Part shown: in pieces, positions 1-12,929 of the stretch | How positions within the stretch are numbered: position 1 is the stretch's first letter | Layout: each line of letters begins with the position of its first letter | DNA from: Axinella damicornis | Lineage: Eukaryota > Porifera > Demospongiae > Axinellida > Axinellidae | Assembly (NCBI GenBank): GCA_963931865.1 | Contig: OZ007510.1 | Coordinates: forward strand, 8,776,993 to 8,840,992 | Length of the DNA stretch: 64,000 nucleotides | Direction of reading: 5' to 3' | Translations under genes and position numbers: made by a program | Notes under the pieces: generated by a model | What the model was told of the DNA's origin: nothing | Databases searched by the model: none | The model's input: only the letters and a program-made list of their open reading frames with translations

Positions 1-29
1 TGGCTACAAAGTATCACAATATCACATAC

Positions 30-2468
30 GTCATGAACTCTTGGTTCCTCATAGGGAAGAGGATGTTCATTTGAAGCTGTGCTGCAGATATTATTTTGCC
101 GAAGTTCAAGCTGCTGCAGAGTTGCTCGGCCTGTGTCAGTCTTGGAACCTCTTGTGTCTCCATAATCAACAGCCTCATAACCAGAGTGGTGAGGAATATT
201 AGCTGAGAAGAAAGGTATAATAATTATAAGATTGAAGATTATATGAGATCTGCTCAGAAGCTTCAGCAGTTAAACCTGTTGCACTATGCAAATTAACTGG
301 TTTTCAGACATGCGATGTGCATCGCTGACCCTAGAACAAGCAATGTTATAGCAACAAGGTATGCTGCATGCCCGTAGCAAGCGGTCGGGCTGGCTAGGCC
401 ACTGTTCTTTGGATGGGATCATCCCCAGCATGTGTAGGCCTTAGCAAGCGTTCTGGTATGTCCACAGATAGCTGTTCCCATGGAAGTAGACAAGCCACAT
501 CAACCATGCAGCAAATTGTAAGGTCCCTAAGCATACATTTGGTAAGAAGGAAGCTGAGTCCAGCTATAGTGCCTTATAGCATGCACTTCCTGACAGTTGG
601 AAAGTGAAAAACTTTGCACAGACATGAATAACACCTACTAGTACTTTGCACACTCTCAAAATACCATACACTGCTCCATTTCTGCTAGCTATACGGGCCT
701 GTGCTGTTGGAATTGCTCACCTATGTACACTGGGTTCTCCACTCCCTGTTTGCTGTAAGTTCGCCCCAACTTGTAACGTTTCCCTTGTTTTCTTCTAAAG
801 AGGATCACCACTAAAGTGATGGTCACAGCAAGTAGAACGATAACGAACACCACTCCAAATACACTTCCACCAACGGCACCTACAGGGATCGCGAGTGACT
901 TTTGTGGAGCATTCATATCAACAGCCTGTGACACCACAGGAGTACGCTGTATGGTGGAGTGTGGTTCCGTGTTTTGTGATGACTGTGTTTGTATCCCATT
1001 GTTTCCCACATTCCTTGTTTCCATAAGAGACACACCTTGTTGTTGTGAAGGCCGGAGTGAGGTAGTAGAGGACTCCAAAGTGGGTAACGTTTGAACAGTG
1101 CTGACAATGGCAATCTCTGAAGTACTAGGTACCTGTGTAAACATGGAAGTCATGTTTGTATGTTTAGGTGATGAACCAATAGGTTCAATGGTAGATGACT
1201 GCACAGTGGAACTCTGTGGTAGGCTTCCAGAGGGTGTGATAGGGAATTCCACTGTGATTGCTGTGACATTGTAGATCACAGTTGTGGTTTGCACCCAGGT
1301 CGCCATGTTCAGTGGGTTACCGGTACCAGGAGAGGTAGTGGGTCGAGTAGTAGGTGAAATGGTGGGTGTTGGGGTTACCATTACTGGTCCAGGTGGCAGG
1401 GTGGACTGCTGTGCTGCAGATGTCAATCCCAATACTATCCCAATTGGTGATGCACCAGTAGGTTCACTGATTGCTGATGGTACAGCTGAACTGGATGCAT
1501 TGCTGGATGGTACAATAGGGAACTCGTATACGCTTGCTCTGTCATTGTTTATCACAGTGGTGGGTTGAATGTACACGCCAACAGTTGCACTAGGAAGAGC
1601 TGAAGTATTGGAATGGAATAGCAATTTTGTTATAGTTACAATAACTATTGTATATTATAGGTTAACATTAATCAAGTAAAGGTTTGACTTACATGTATAT
1701 GTACGTGTTTCCACTTCCACAGCAACAAGGGGTTGCAGTTCTGATGTTCTTCCAGTAGTGCTGAAGATATCATTTGAGCCTGGCTCACGGACATAATTCA
1801 GTGGTCCAGGGCTCTCATACAAAACCAAATACTGACTTTTGCTTTTCCGAGGCTGGAAAATCCCCAAGGTATCTGATTCATGGAATTGAACTGGAGAGAG
1901 GAGGGTGCAGCTGAAGACATTTTCACTTATTTCACTAAGCCCATTCTGACAATGATCTGAGTTGAGAACAGTACTGCTCCGCAAGGTATACACACCACCA
2001 CCGCTTGGGCTGTTCTGACGCCATATCTGAAGTTCTGGAAACAAGGCACCATTAGAAGACTCGGCTCCAATTGTCCATTCTGTAACAAACCCATTGCAGG
2101 TGAAATTCATACTTGGGATGATACGCTGCTGGGTATCACTCCCACTTGCTTCATCAAACACAGAACCACGACGACACCCACTGGGGGTGGGGTTCTCAAT
2201 GCACACTGCTCTACTGGCCAACTCTTGCAAGGTTAAAAATCCCATGACATCTGCAGTTGATGACTGACCTGGCATGCAGTATTAGAAGTTCGATGAACTG
2301 AGCAATTTACAGTCAATATAGCTGCTGAGGTTTGGTTATAGTATGTGATGAGCCTCTTGCACCGATATTTTGACCAAAAATGACCACATGCATTAATATT
2401 TAGTACTCACCTCCCCCGCCGAGGGCAGCCACTACACAGAGGGCAAGCGCGACAGCAAACTGTGCCAT
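30..2468 (-). CDS. Gene A: single-pass receptor with one ectodomain unit, partial at left edge
   Basis: Probable exons: 2411-2468 (signal peptide, MAQFAVALALCVVAALGGG), 1693-2250 (one ectodomain unit, 186 codons, with IIPSMNFTCNG, FPELQIWRQ and DTLGIFQP), 721-1599 (Ser/Thr/Pro stalk, membrane helix, NPVYIG) and 30-202 (cytoplasmic, containing GYEAVDY and LPYEEP). All junctions are GT-AG; the first three are phase 1. The last exon matches the juxtamembrane exon of the neighbouring kinases in position, so a kinase domain may follow beyond position 1, but this cannot be seen. Unlike genes B-H there is one ectodomain unit, not three. The stalk contains two diverged copies of a segment of about 40 residues (TTTVINN... 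and TTTVIYN...), and a stretch like VMVTPTPTISPT shared with gene G. The start codon lies 121 bp from the stop codon of gene B. Probably a plasma-membrane receptor; ligand unknown. Confidence 0.75.
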
Positions 2469-2564
2469 TGCACGGCAATCGTTCTCATAGACGTCTAATG
2501 ATCATGTCACAAGAAATACCAAAAATGAACGGGCATTTACGTAGGGGGGTGGGGCTAGTATGGC

Positions 2565-2570
2565 TATATA
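2565..2570 (-). promoter_or_regulatory. Possible TATA element of gene A
   Basis: TATATA on the minus strand, 97 bp upstream of the gene A ATG, followed by a C-rich stretch with a GC-box look (about 2541-2555). It lies within 35 bp of the gene B stop codon, so B and A have almost no spacer. This is position and consensus only; there is no transcript start to confirm it. Confidence 0.25.
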
Positions 2571-2589
2571 CAGTTGCATGCTAGCTACG

Positions 2590-5500
2590 TCACGTATGAC
2601 TGTATTTCTCCTGTAGTTCGGGATAGAGATCTTTGCCCGCCTCCAGGTGAGCCCCCAGCACTGCAGCTTGTGGATGGACTCTTGTGTCTTCCTCCGTCCA
2701 GCTCAACAGGTCAGTGACAGGATAGGAGAGAGCTTGCACAAGCTCAGCAAAAGCAGGGCGAGAGGTCTTTTCTCCATTCCTATAATATTATAAACACATA
2801 ATTATAGTGCAAGAGCAAATACAGCATGCAATACGCAAGCTGCAAGTGGGTGTCTCTAATCGCTGGACTGGATTCTTCACTGGTATTAACGTGGGACTGG
2901 AACAATGGAATGGAATGTGGGACTGGATTTTCAACATGCATGGGACTGGAACCTGGGACTTGAAGAATGGGGAACTGGCTATAAAATGCCTCGTTCAGGG
3001 TAGGCCAGAAGCTAGGCTAACTTATTCACTAAACTTGCTCCATAGCTTGAAGGATCTTACCTCAAGTTTGTACAGGTCAAAGGTCATGTGCATATGAGCT
3101 TCAACAATGTGCTTCACCCATAGTCGTAGACAATAGGGGACCATTCCTTCTGTTATCTATGCTTCAATATAGGCTAGAGTTTCATTTTTCCCCCAAATAA
3201 ATGCTCTCATAATCCTATTTAGGAGCTAAACGGTGAAGCATTTTGATTAGAGCTCAATTGAAAGCTTGGCAATGCCAGCAAATGCACGTGGGCTCAATGG
3301 AAACAGTCGATACAGCTCATGGATGCTCAAAGCTTGCTTCATGCCTACCTGGAGTCCGTCATAGCAACCGTCATTGAAGTTCTATGCACATAACCTGTGA
3401 CGTGTATGAAGTTGAGGAAGATGCTATGAGCAAGTAACTGAGTAATCCTAGCTTCTGTCCTACCCTGAACGAGGCATTTTATAGCAGTTTAGCCAGTTCC
3501 ATATTCCAGCCCGATATTCCAGTCACACATTCCAGTAAAGAATCCAGTGAACATTTTCCTTTCCAACAACATCATCATGTGAATACTGTACCCAGATCGG
3601 GTGTCATTATGCAATATAACATTACTGCACCTGCATGGATATCCAATGATATTTATATAGCTGCTGAATCAGGTCCGGCAATGCATTATTGGTATGGAGT
3701 ATGCACAATTGCAACTCAAGCAACCCAACCTAGATAAAAACAACCTAGGATGTATGTAATTATCTACTTGATCATCTTTAGGAGTCAAGACAGCCTGTGG
3801 CCGAGTTCGTGGATAGAATTGTGCATCAGCTGAAAACCACCATGCACGTATGCTAACTTAAAAGGCACATTTCTTTCTGCATGTCTGAACAGGAAATAGG
3901 AGTGTGATCAGCTATCTGCATGAGGCTATACCCTTGACAAGTTTTTTCACTCACCAGCATTTGATCATGAGCTCATACATAGCCTTGGGGCATCCCGGAG
4001 GAGGGGGGAGGCGGTACCCTCTCTCTACCAGCTTCATTGCCTTTGGATGGGAATGCATAAACCATAAACTTATATAGGCTTGTATACATACTAGCAAGCA
4101 ATCCAGTTAAATGCATACTTGGCTGTTTGAATATCCCTCAAATGGTTTGTGTCCAATGCTCCATATCTCGTACATGACAGCTCCATAGCTCCACACATCA
4201 CTGGCAGTGGAGTACTTCTTGAAGTGCAGAGCCTGTGTAAACATTAAGCCGATGAACTATAGTTGCACTCCTGAGTGTACTACATGTACATGAAACTAAC
4301 AGTTTGAGGTTGTACATACCTCAGGAGCCGTCCACTTGACTGGGATCTTTCCTCCGTGTGATACATAGTAACTCTCATCCGCCAGATCTCGAGACATCCC
4401 AAAGTCAGCAATCTGCCAAAAAAAAAAAAAACAAGCATCGGCAATCATGTCACATTGGTGAAATTCCTAACAAAAACACACCATATGGATTATAATTCGT
4501 AAGCAGCATAACCAACTAGTATTAAGAAACATAACGAGTGTTTGTCTGTGAAGTTACTAGGAGAGGATCTCGAGAACGGGTACTTGAGACTGACAGGTAC
4601 TGATGATAAAGTAGCCCATATGCAAATGCATGTGCAGCAGCACTAATCCAATTAAGTAGTGTGTGTGCACAGTACAAGCCACTTAGATGACGCCAATTTC
4701 GTGGTTTACAGGAAACCCACTCGAGGAGGACTGGGCCGGCACCGTAACTATCAGAGTGTCAATTGCACTACTTAGAGGAGTGCCCATAGGTGTGGTCTAA
4801 GCAGGAACATATTCAAAAGAGAAGTGTTCCCACCACGGACTCGAACGGGTACTGAGCTGACAGTGCAATGGCAGAGCAACTTGACGATGCTGGGGTGCCT
4901 GTCCAGTCCTGTATTTACAGGTAGTTTCCTTGTATACCATTTCACAGCCTGAGGGAGCTAGGCTAATAACTCTACGGATTGATTGCAAAGTTAGCTGATC
5001 CACCAAAACTGCTGCGTTAAATCAACAAATAACAAACATGCCAATTACAAACAGCTTTCACATTCAAGGTAACACTATCACATACCTTGCATGTCTTGTC
5101 CCCCGCCACCAGAATGTTCCTGGCTGCCAGGTCTCTGTGCACAAAGCATTTGCCTGCCAGGCACTCCATGCCTGAGGCTATGTCCTTGCAGAATCCAAGA
5201 AGAACTTTGGGAATGTACGAAGGTACTAATTCTCCCGGACTGCTAAATTAAAGTGAGTATGAAATTGAGCAATTAAGTTACAAGTGGTTCCTTGGAATCA
5301 AATCACACGGTGTCAACTAACAACTGTTCTAATATCAATGATGGTGCTTACGCTGGCCTCTGCTTAATGAGGTAGCTTCTCAGGTCTCCATTTGTCAGTA
5401 GTTCCAGCACAATCATAACCTGCATAGGTGGCAACAAATTAAAGTTAACTTCCTACAATTCTTATGGCATTGTTGCTTAGGAGGTAGGTATAAGATGGTA

Positions 5501-8500
5501 CAGTCTTTAGTACTATTATGTGCTGTATATGTACACCCAGTATGGAATGTATATCGTTGTGGCCTAGCTTGTGCCATCTCATGTTTTTCCACTCATATGC
5601 TGGTATACAGCTAATGCATTCACTGCTACCATCATTTACTACTTTTGATCTCTAGGGACAGATGCTGGGAATCTCTTGCTCCACTCTAATAGTTGTCTTT
5701 GCCTACAATTCACACGTCCACACAAATGAAAACATATTATATAACATCCATACACAACTAATGCTACCAGCGTCTCATGTGTCTCCCTTTTTGACGAATG
5801 TTTGAGCTTCAAATCAGTGTGTAATCACCTTACAAGCTGACTCTTCCTGGAGGCTCATTGCTATAGTCGCTGGGTAAACATGCTTGAGCACATTATAATA
5901 GCTACACATCCCACATGTGCAATGGAGCACTATATTGGGAATGCAAAACAAAAGCAGGAAAGTGATCATCATCCCACATACTTATAACAGTGCCCCATTG
6001 CACATGTACATGCGTGAAGTCACATTATTGCACAGTTAACGGACGGTTTCACCCTAATAGCAAACGTGTTAGTGAAGACACATAGTGTGTATACACTCAC
6101 AGGTTCCCCCACAGTGACCACTCCGAGGAGCTTCACAACATTGGGGTGTCTGAACTGCCCGTTGATGGCTGCCTCCTGCAGGAACTTCACCCTGTCTTCT
6201 TGTGAGGCACTGGACTGCAGAGTTTTCACAGCCGCTTCCATGGCACCGGCTGGAGACTGCCAGATCCCCTTGTTCACAGTACCAAACTGGCCAGAACCAA
6301 GGTGCTCTGTTATCCTGAATTTAATTGCATGCAGTGTACAAAACAACATTGCAAAGCTGTGATCTCTAATAACCGAAAGAGTAACAAATATCATTGTGAT
6401 TGGTGTTATCTGTACACTAACAACTCCAGTATGGTTTCTACTACCAGACAAGCCATATGTAAACTTACTAACCGAAAGAGTAACAAATATCTATATTGTG
6501 ATTGGTGTTATCAGTACACTAACAACTCCAGTATGGTTTCTACTACCAGACAAGCCATATGTAAACTTATCCTACAACCACTTAGTCTTGAGTACCTGTT
6601 AAACATATTCACCACTGGTTGCCCAGCAGTAGAAACCAAAATTACACATTCCGCAGTAAGACATTGGGGTGTGGATGCTCACTGGATTTGATGTCTGAAG
6701 ATCTCACGGTATTTCCTATCTGCCAGTTGCTGGTAGAGCTCTCCCGAGTCAGAGGATGGACTCCAGTAGATTGAGCTCTCCTCAAAGAATGTGGCGTCCG
6801 GCCCAACAGAAGCATACTGGCTCTGTAGTGTGTGGAGTATATACAAGTTGCCATTGGAAACCAAGCTGCTTCATGGCCTTCGTGTAGAGGTCGATCAGCT
6901 AATCTCTTACCTCACTCAAGGTAGAATAGATGCTTTCTGCAGTTACAAGTGCCCTCCTGTCTCCCTGAGTGCCATGATACAGAATAATTATGTTCACACA
7001 GAACAATTTAACTCTTTATCAACCAATGACTGCAAAAGCCGTCATGAGCTCCCATAAGCATTGATATGGGGCTTTAATACTAGGCGTTATACTTTAATAC
7101 CCTGACTCTAATCCTCATTCTAACCAAAGTTTGATACTTATCATCTAAGCTCTGTACTCCATACTCCATATAAGGTTAAGCATACACCAACTCCAGATGG
7201 TCTATACCACAGCCCATTAGCCATCAATCTTGGTATCAGTAGGAATAGAAGTTGTGGTGGGTTGGATGTGAATGCATGTTTTCTGTTGCTGGTGTTGCTA
7301 GTGACTTAATTGTTTTCCCTTGCATGGATTTCCTGCATGCATATTTCTGGTTAGGATGTTGCTTAAGAGTGCACGATGACATCATCGGTGATGTCATCAT
7401 GTGCTCTTGTACTGCCGGTTAGATCATTTGGTTGTGTAGCCTTGTTCCCAGGCTATCGAGTGTCGGGGAAAAAATTCCCCTGCATGGGAACGAGGCTATC
7501 ATTTGCATGTGTAGATATAATCTGTGAACTGCTTGGTGGCATTAGTTACTTAATCCATAGCTGACTACATACAATAGCAAAGTCAGGGTTGACAATAACT
7601 ATCAAGTTGCATACCTCTGTTGGAACGTAAACTCCCCAGTTGTAATATGCTGCATACCCCTGCAAGTGGGAAAGTACAGCCACTCTTAAAACAATTACCA
7701 CTGGGCATGCCTCAAACAGTTTCACTCACTCTCATTTTCCCTGTCTCGTACATATCATTGGAGGGGTCCAATGTGCTATAAACATTCCGCTGTTGAGGTG
7801 CCGGTACTTCATACTGTGGTTGGTTCTCCATGGATGAGATGTTTGGTTCAAGTGTGTGGTAGTCATGGGAGACTGACTCTAGTTTCTCACTGACTGTAGC
7901 ATAACAGTAGTTACCACTTCCTGCTGGTGATATGTGGGGTGGTGGAAGAACTCGCAATGAAGCAACACACAATACCAAGTCTTTACAACAATAAGCTATA
8001 GAGTGTGAAACTCCCTACTACAGTACCTTGGCGGTATATGAGTGAGTAATCAGTGGTGAATATTATTTAAAACAAGCCCCTTCATGGACACGTGTGTAGT
8101 AGCACCTGTGAATTTGTAACAGCATAGTTGCATACTCTTAGTGCAAACACGAAACTGAAAGCATCAACATTGCAGGTAGGGAAACTTTGGCTGAGATTCA
8201 ATATACTGCACAGTCCAAGTGCATGTACAAACTGAAAGGTACAAGTGCTTCTATGAAATAGTTACCTGCATAGACAGGATTATTCAACACTCTCTCCTCG
8301 GCATTTACTGTATGGAGGTTTTTCTTCTGCCTCCTCCTCAACATCTGTACCACTAGCAGCACAACCAGTACAGTCACAACCACCGCAAACATCACCCCCA
8401 CCAGGGCCCCAGCTATGGCCCCAGCTGGCGACCCCCTTGCAGCAGAGTTATCTGTACCCGGGGTTGGCAGGAGGGACGGAGTTGGAGTGTGTTCAACTGG

Positions 8501-11248
8501 AGGCATGACTCCTGAGATAGAGGTTGGGGGAGAAGAAGTGATTAAGGTGCTGCTGTGTTCAACTGGAGGCATGGCTCCTGGGGTAGATATCGGTTGAGAA
8601 GAAGTGATTAAAGGGGTGCTGTTTTCAACTGGAGGTATGGCTCCTGGGGTAGATATTGGCAGAGAAGGGGTGGTTAAGGGGGTACTGTTTTCAACTGGAC
8701 GCATGGCTCCTGGGGTAGTGGTTGCCAGGGTAGTGGTTGCCAGGGTAGTGGTTGCCAGGGTAGTGGTTGCCAGGGTAGTGGTTGCCAGGGTAGTGGTTGC
8801 CAGGGTAGTGGCTGCCAGGGTAGTGGTTGGTGGGGGAGACAAGATGGAGGAGGTGGATAGAGAGAATCTAGTGGGGCTTTGAATTGGAGGACTGATGTCT
8901 ATAGCTAAAGCAGATGTTGTCTCAGGTGTAGCAGTGATTTCTGATATCTCTACAGAGTATTGTATACGTGCATGGAGAGAGAAAACACAAGATTTAGCCA
9001 CAGTTACACACGCTATATACCCTTCTTTCAGCCTAGTATGCAGTAAATTTAACTCACCATCTGGTTCAAAAGTCACTGCAACAAGGGGAAGCATGTTCCT
9101 CTGTGATTGGGTGTCAATCACGAAGGTGTCCAGTGGCCCAGTAACAGAATCTCTATACCAATTGACAGGACCAGTATCCTCCAGGAATGTGAGATGAACT
9201 CGACTCTCATCCTCAGGTGGTTGGCATATTCCTAGCACATCACCAGCCAGCACTGGCAGGGGAGGGTCCAGGACATACTCATACACATTCAGATAGGCAG
9301 TTTGAATTGGCTCTGTGTTGCTAGTGTTTCCAACTTTCACAAATGTACCAGTCATGTTTCGCCATACTTGCACTTCAGGGTACTGCGTAGCAGATGCATT
9401 ATACTGTGCAGCAAATGTCAGCCTCATAACAGACCCACTTGTTGTGAAATTAATATCTGGAATTATCGTTTGCTGGCTGTATGTGCATGAAAAATCCCCA
9501 ATCAAAAGTGCTTCTTCAACCAACCTCTCTCTGCTGATGAATTCTTCAGTGCAGTCTCCTGCACTTAGTCTACCTCCTAAAACTGAAGGAGGGTGAATTT
9601 AAATACAACTTTAACAAAATTTTTACTTGTTATGGCTTACCATTAACTTCAACAGCCACTAATGGCACATCTCTGTCAACTTCTCCACCTCTTCTAGATC
9701 TAGTAAATCTGGAAAGAGCTGAATCTACACCAGATTCATAATTCTGTGGTCCACCCCCCTCCTGATAGTACACCTGAGTGTCAGCACTCTCAGGTTGAAA
9801 CAATCCCAGGAGATCATTTGTTTGAAACTGCAGTGGTGGGGTTGGGACATATTCGTACACATTCAGGTCATCAGTAGCATTCAAATCAGTGATGTCACTG
9901 AAGTTGATTCTGTCAAACAAGTTGTTGGAAGAACCACTTCGCCTCCAGATCTGAAGTTGGGGGTAGTTGGTAGATTGTGTCAGTGTTCTCTGGGCACCAA
10001 TTATCCACTTGGTTAGCATTCCAGTGCAGGTGAAACGGATACCAGGGATGATACGCTGCTGGCGCTCATGAGTTCTTACATTGTAGGTATTGTCAGTAGC
10101 ATACACATCCGCAGCTATCCTGAGTGCCTCCTCATTAAGAAAGCCCTGCACACACTGGGGGGCAGCTAGAGGACCAAAAATGTAATCACACACATAATAG
10201 GTGGAGTCGAAGAAATGTGTTGAGGAGTTATTAATACAATACCTACTACATGGGAGTAATTGAAAAGTTTGATCCCATAGACACCAGTACCATTGGTATA
10301 TAAACCAAGCACTATATGCATTACCTAGATGAACTATGGGGCTAATATAGTCCACCAGAAATGAACAGTGATTCTTATGTACCTGTGTTCACAGAGATCA
10401 GTGGGAAGTGATTAAGAGCAGCCCAGTTGTTAAACTCTGCCGCATCGGTCAAACAACTAGCTGAGTACTGTATGCATTACCTAGTAGGATGTTACTGTGT
10501 ATACATGCAACTAGAAACGACAGGAACTATAGAGCCCACCAAAATGAATCTTACTTGTGTTCACCGCGACCAGTGGGAAGTCATTAGCAGCAAATACTCC
10601 ACTGGCTGTGGTGTCCAACACTGTCACATCTGCAGCACCTCTGACATTAAAGTTGACATGACTAAAGTTGGTTGGGACGCTCACATGTATCACACTCAGT
10701 CTGCTGTTTCTGCTATCGCCAGGTTGGTACACTCCCAGTACATAACCAGGTTCAAATGGTATAGGAGCAGGTGGCACATATTCTGCGATAGAACTATCTG
10801 CTGTCATAAATCTACTACTATCAGTACTCGACTGATACACCCTCTCATATCTCCCTCTATTAGGTCTCCAGAGCTGAAATCTTGGGTACAGGTTACGTCG
10901 ACGACCACCGCGACTAAGAGCCACAAATATCCACCTACTGATGGTACCACTGCATGAGAAGTTCATAGACGGGAGGACCCTCAGCTCCCCAAGTGCTTCA
11001 CGGCCACTATAAATCAGTACAGCTTTTCTTCTGAGACTGTTCAATCCAATGAAACCACTGACAGGTGATACACTGCTTTCTTCACCTGTGGATATGTTTA
11101 TGATTGTAGATCATCACAAGTACCTAGCCATACTGCACTGCTATGATCATGGCAACTATAGTATGTAGCTATGTAGCTATACTATACCTGTACAGCGATG
11201 GAAGACAACACAGCAAACGCAGATGAAGAGGATCAGTACACACTTCAT
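2590..11248 (-). CDS. Gene B: receptor tyrosine kinase, complete, 16 exons, 1,222 codons plus stop
   Basis: Exons: 11188-11248, 10555-11085, 9641-10165, 9058-9576, 8266-8949, 7730-7920, 7615-7659, 6911-6964, 6683-6822, 6101-6314, 5352-5419, 5086-5239, 4320-4412, 4119-4232, 3955-4040, 2590-2779. The reading frame is continuous through every junction. Signal peptide is about 1-20; three ectodomain units at 21-197, 198-372 and 373-545; mucin-like stalk 546-719; membrane helix about 720-748 followed by RRRQKK; NPVYAG near 770; juxtamembrane to 916; kinase from about 917. Kinase residues seen: GSGQFGTV loop, AAVKTL lysine, Glu in [24 protein letters not shown] in the activation loop, IPVKWTAPE and [19 protein letters not shown] and IPVKW mark it as tyrosine-specific. 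It should phosphorylate tyrosines at the plasma membrane; ligand unknown. Best-preserved RTK of the cluster. Confidence 0.9.
2830..3550. repeat. Imperfect inverted repeat in the last intron of gene B
   Basis: A segment around 2941-3020 (containing CTATAAAATGCCTCGTTCAG) recurs inverted around 3448-3515. Both ends carry repeated GGGACTGGA or TTCCAG units. The intron (2780-3954) is unusually long for this gene. It looks like a foldback insertion; the family is not recognised. Confidence 0.55.
6371..6570. repeat. Tandem duplication of about 100 bp in an intron of gene B
   Basis: Two near-identical copies beginning ACCGAAAGAGTAACAAATAT (about 6371 and 6473) and ending in AAGCCATATGTAAACTTA, between the juxtamembrane exon 6683-6822 and the kinase N-lobe exon. 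Genes C, D and E lack the duplication, so it is a recent local event. Confidence 0.8.
8714..8833 (-). repeat. 15-bp coding minisatellite in the gene B stalk
   Basis: Seven full copies and a partial eighth of GGTAGTGGTTGCCAG (plus strand), in frame, encoding repeated TTLAT/TTTLA on the minus strand. It is followed at about 8480-8712 by four longer imperfect units with [12 protein letters not shown] cores. Both lie in the Thr/Ser/Pro-rich stalk between the third ectodomain unit and the membrane helix. Copy number is probably variable between alleles; each change adds or removes five residues without breaking the frame. Confidence 0.9.
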
Positions 11249-11649
11249 GTTCAATGACAGCTGCCAGTACAATTCGTTGCATCCCGCCGTAGGCTAGTTA
11301 TCTGGCAGTCACGTTTCCGGTCTGCTGTCTGGCTTTCAGGGTTCCCGACTCCGTTCCCGAGCTGCAAGCGGACGGCCTGGGAACGAGGCTATATCAGCGC
11401 AATTCCACCCAACATGGTCCGACAGTACATGTACAGCCAAGAAAGCCTTCCCTTCCAGGATACGCCCTTGCTTCCTATAACATTTAACTTAAGGTCGGTG
11501 GTTGCTTATTTTATAGGGAAACCTTTACGTTAGATAAGAATCAATAGCAAGGGTCTCCTTTTGGTAACTTTTGAGGAAATGTAAATGAGATTCATAGTCA
11601 ATTCTTTGAGGAATTGCAGGATTATATAAGTTATCCCTTTGAGGCAATT

Positions 11650-11992
11650 GATTTACCCATTTTAAGTTCAATGCAGGGGCGGAGACAGCTACCAAAAAGT
11701 GGGGGGGCTAATAACACAATTGTACGCTGTCGAAGGCAGTGCATAGAGGCGCGTAGCGCCGATCAGTCCGCGCGAAGCGCGGAAAAATTTTTCGCCTTTA
11801 TTTTTCTGTTATCAGGATGGCCCGGGCTCTCGTGGCATCTTCGTGCTTTGTACTGCAAGTTAGAGACGCCAGCCCCCAAGAAACGAGGTGACATAAGTTA
11901 GTGTTAGATTTCGTGGGATAGTACCGTCCAGTCTGTTGTTTTGGGGGGGCTCAGCCCCTCTGCTTTTGAAAGTGGGGGGGCTCAAGCCCCCC

Positions 11993-12026
<34 letters not shown>

Positions 12027-12361
12027 ATATCTCCGTCCCTGCAATGAAATCACATAATTCTATCCCATGAGTAACCCGCCAAGGTGTAAATGACGTAATT
12101 CTTTCCCATGAGTACCCATGGGAATGGTAACGTAATTCTTTCCCATGAGTGACCCATGGAAATTTCTCCAAAATTACGTCTTTTATAGCACGACCGCTAG
12201 TTCCCACATCAACCTGCCTCTCTCCACCTCGACCTGCCCAGTGCCCACCCATCCACTCCACTTTTCCTGCCCATTCCTCCACATTTATCTTCCAACTGAA
12301 CATTGCCCCACACCCAACTTACTTGGAACACATTACCTCCTCCATTTCTTCAATCCATTAT

Positions 12362-12394
<33 letters not shown>

Positions 12395-12400
12395 CTATTT
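11650..12400. repeat. Intergenic repeat block with two long poly-C runs
   Basis: Upstream of gene B. It contains a GC-rich repeat (about 11690-12000, with AGGCGCGTAGCGCCG and GCGCGAAGCGCG palindromes and GGGGGGGCTCAAGCCCC), a C run from about 11996 to 12026, three copies of a CCCATGAGT-containing unit at 12060-12165, and a second C run at 12363-12392. Short frames here only read through the homopolymers. No gene is supported between about 11250 and 14070. Confidence 0.6.
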
Positions 12401-12929
12401 CTGCCACTATAGCTAGATGCTCTGACAACCATCGCTTTCTTGCTGTAAAATCCTTAAGCTTAGCTGCTATGCCAACCAGGCATGCAAGCATAGCTGTAGT
12501 ATTGGGGGCTCACCTGTAGCTATAAGATCTCTACCCCGAACTGCAGGAGCCATAATTATATTCATTGCTAGCTTTGCATACGGACTTATCAGCCCCACCC
12601 AACATCATTCCTGCTTGAGCATGCACAAGGCAGGACGAGATGCCTTCATTTCTGTATTCTGGTATTAACACATGTAAAGTATAGCATGAAGCAGCTAACT
12701 AGGACACGATTTTTTGATTGCTATAGCAATAATTATATGCAAGTTCCAATTGTACACACCAAAAAGGTCATACTATGTATACAGTTTGATATCAGCATGC
12801 ACCTCACACGCTCATTGACAATCCCTCGATATCCTCTGTGGATTTCCAACACAAGCATGACATTGTGTGTATACAATTAACTACTCACCAGAAAAGTGTT
12901 TGACTACATGGTCAATAAGTATTGTAGTA

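Noticed and set aside
6302..6691. 129-codon plus-strand frame
   Set aside because: Made of the intronic tandem duplication in gene B; antisense to the kinase gene and without start or splice context.
8604..8833. Regular repeats considered as a CRISPR array
   Set aside because: 15-bp units without spacers, in a coding stalk, in a eukaryotic context.
8604..8882. Plus-strand frame rich in [10 protein letters not shown]
   Set aside because: Shadow of the gene B stalk minisatellite read on the wrong strand.
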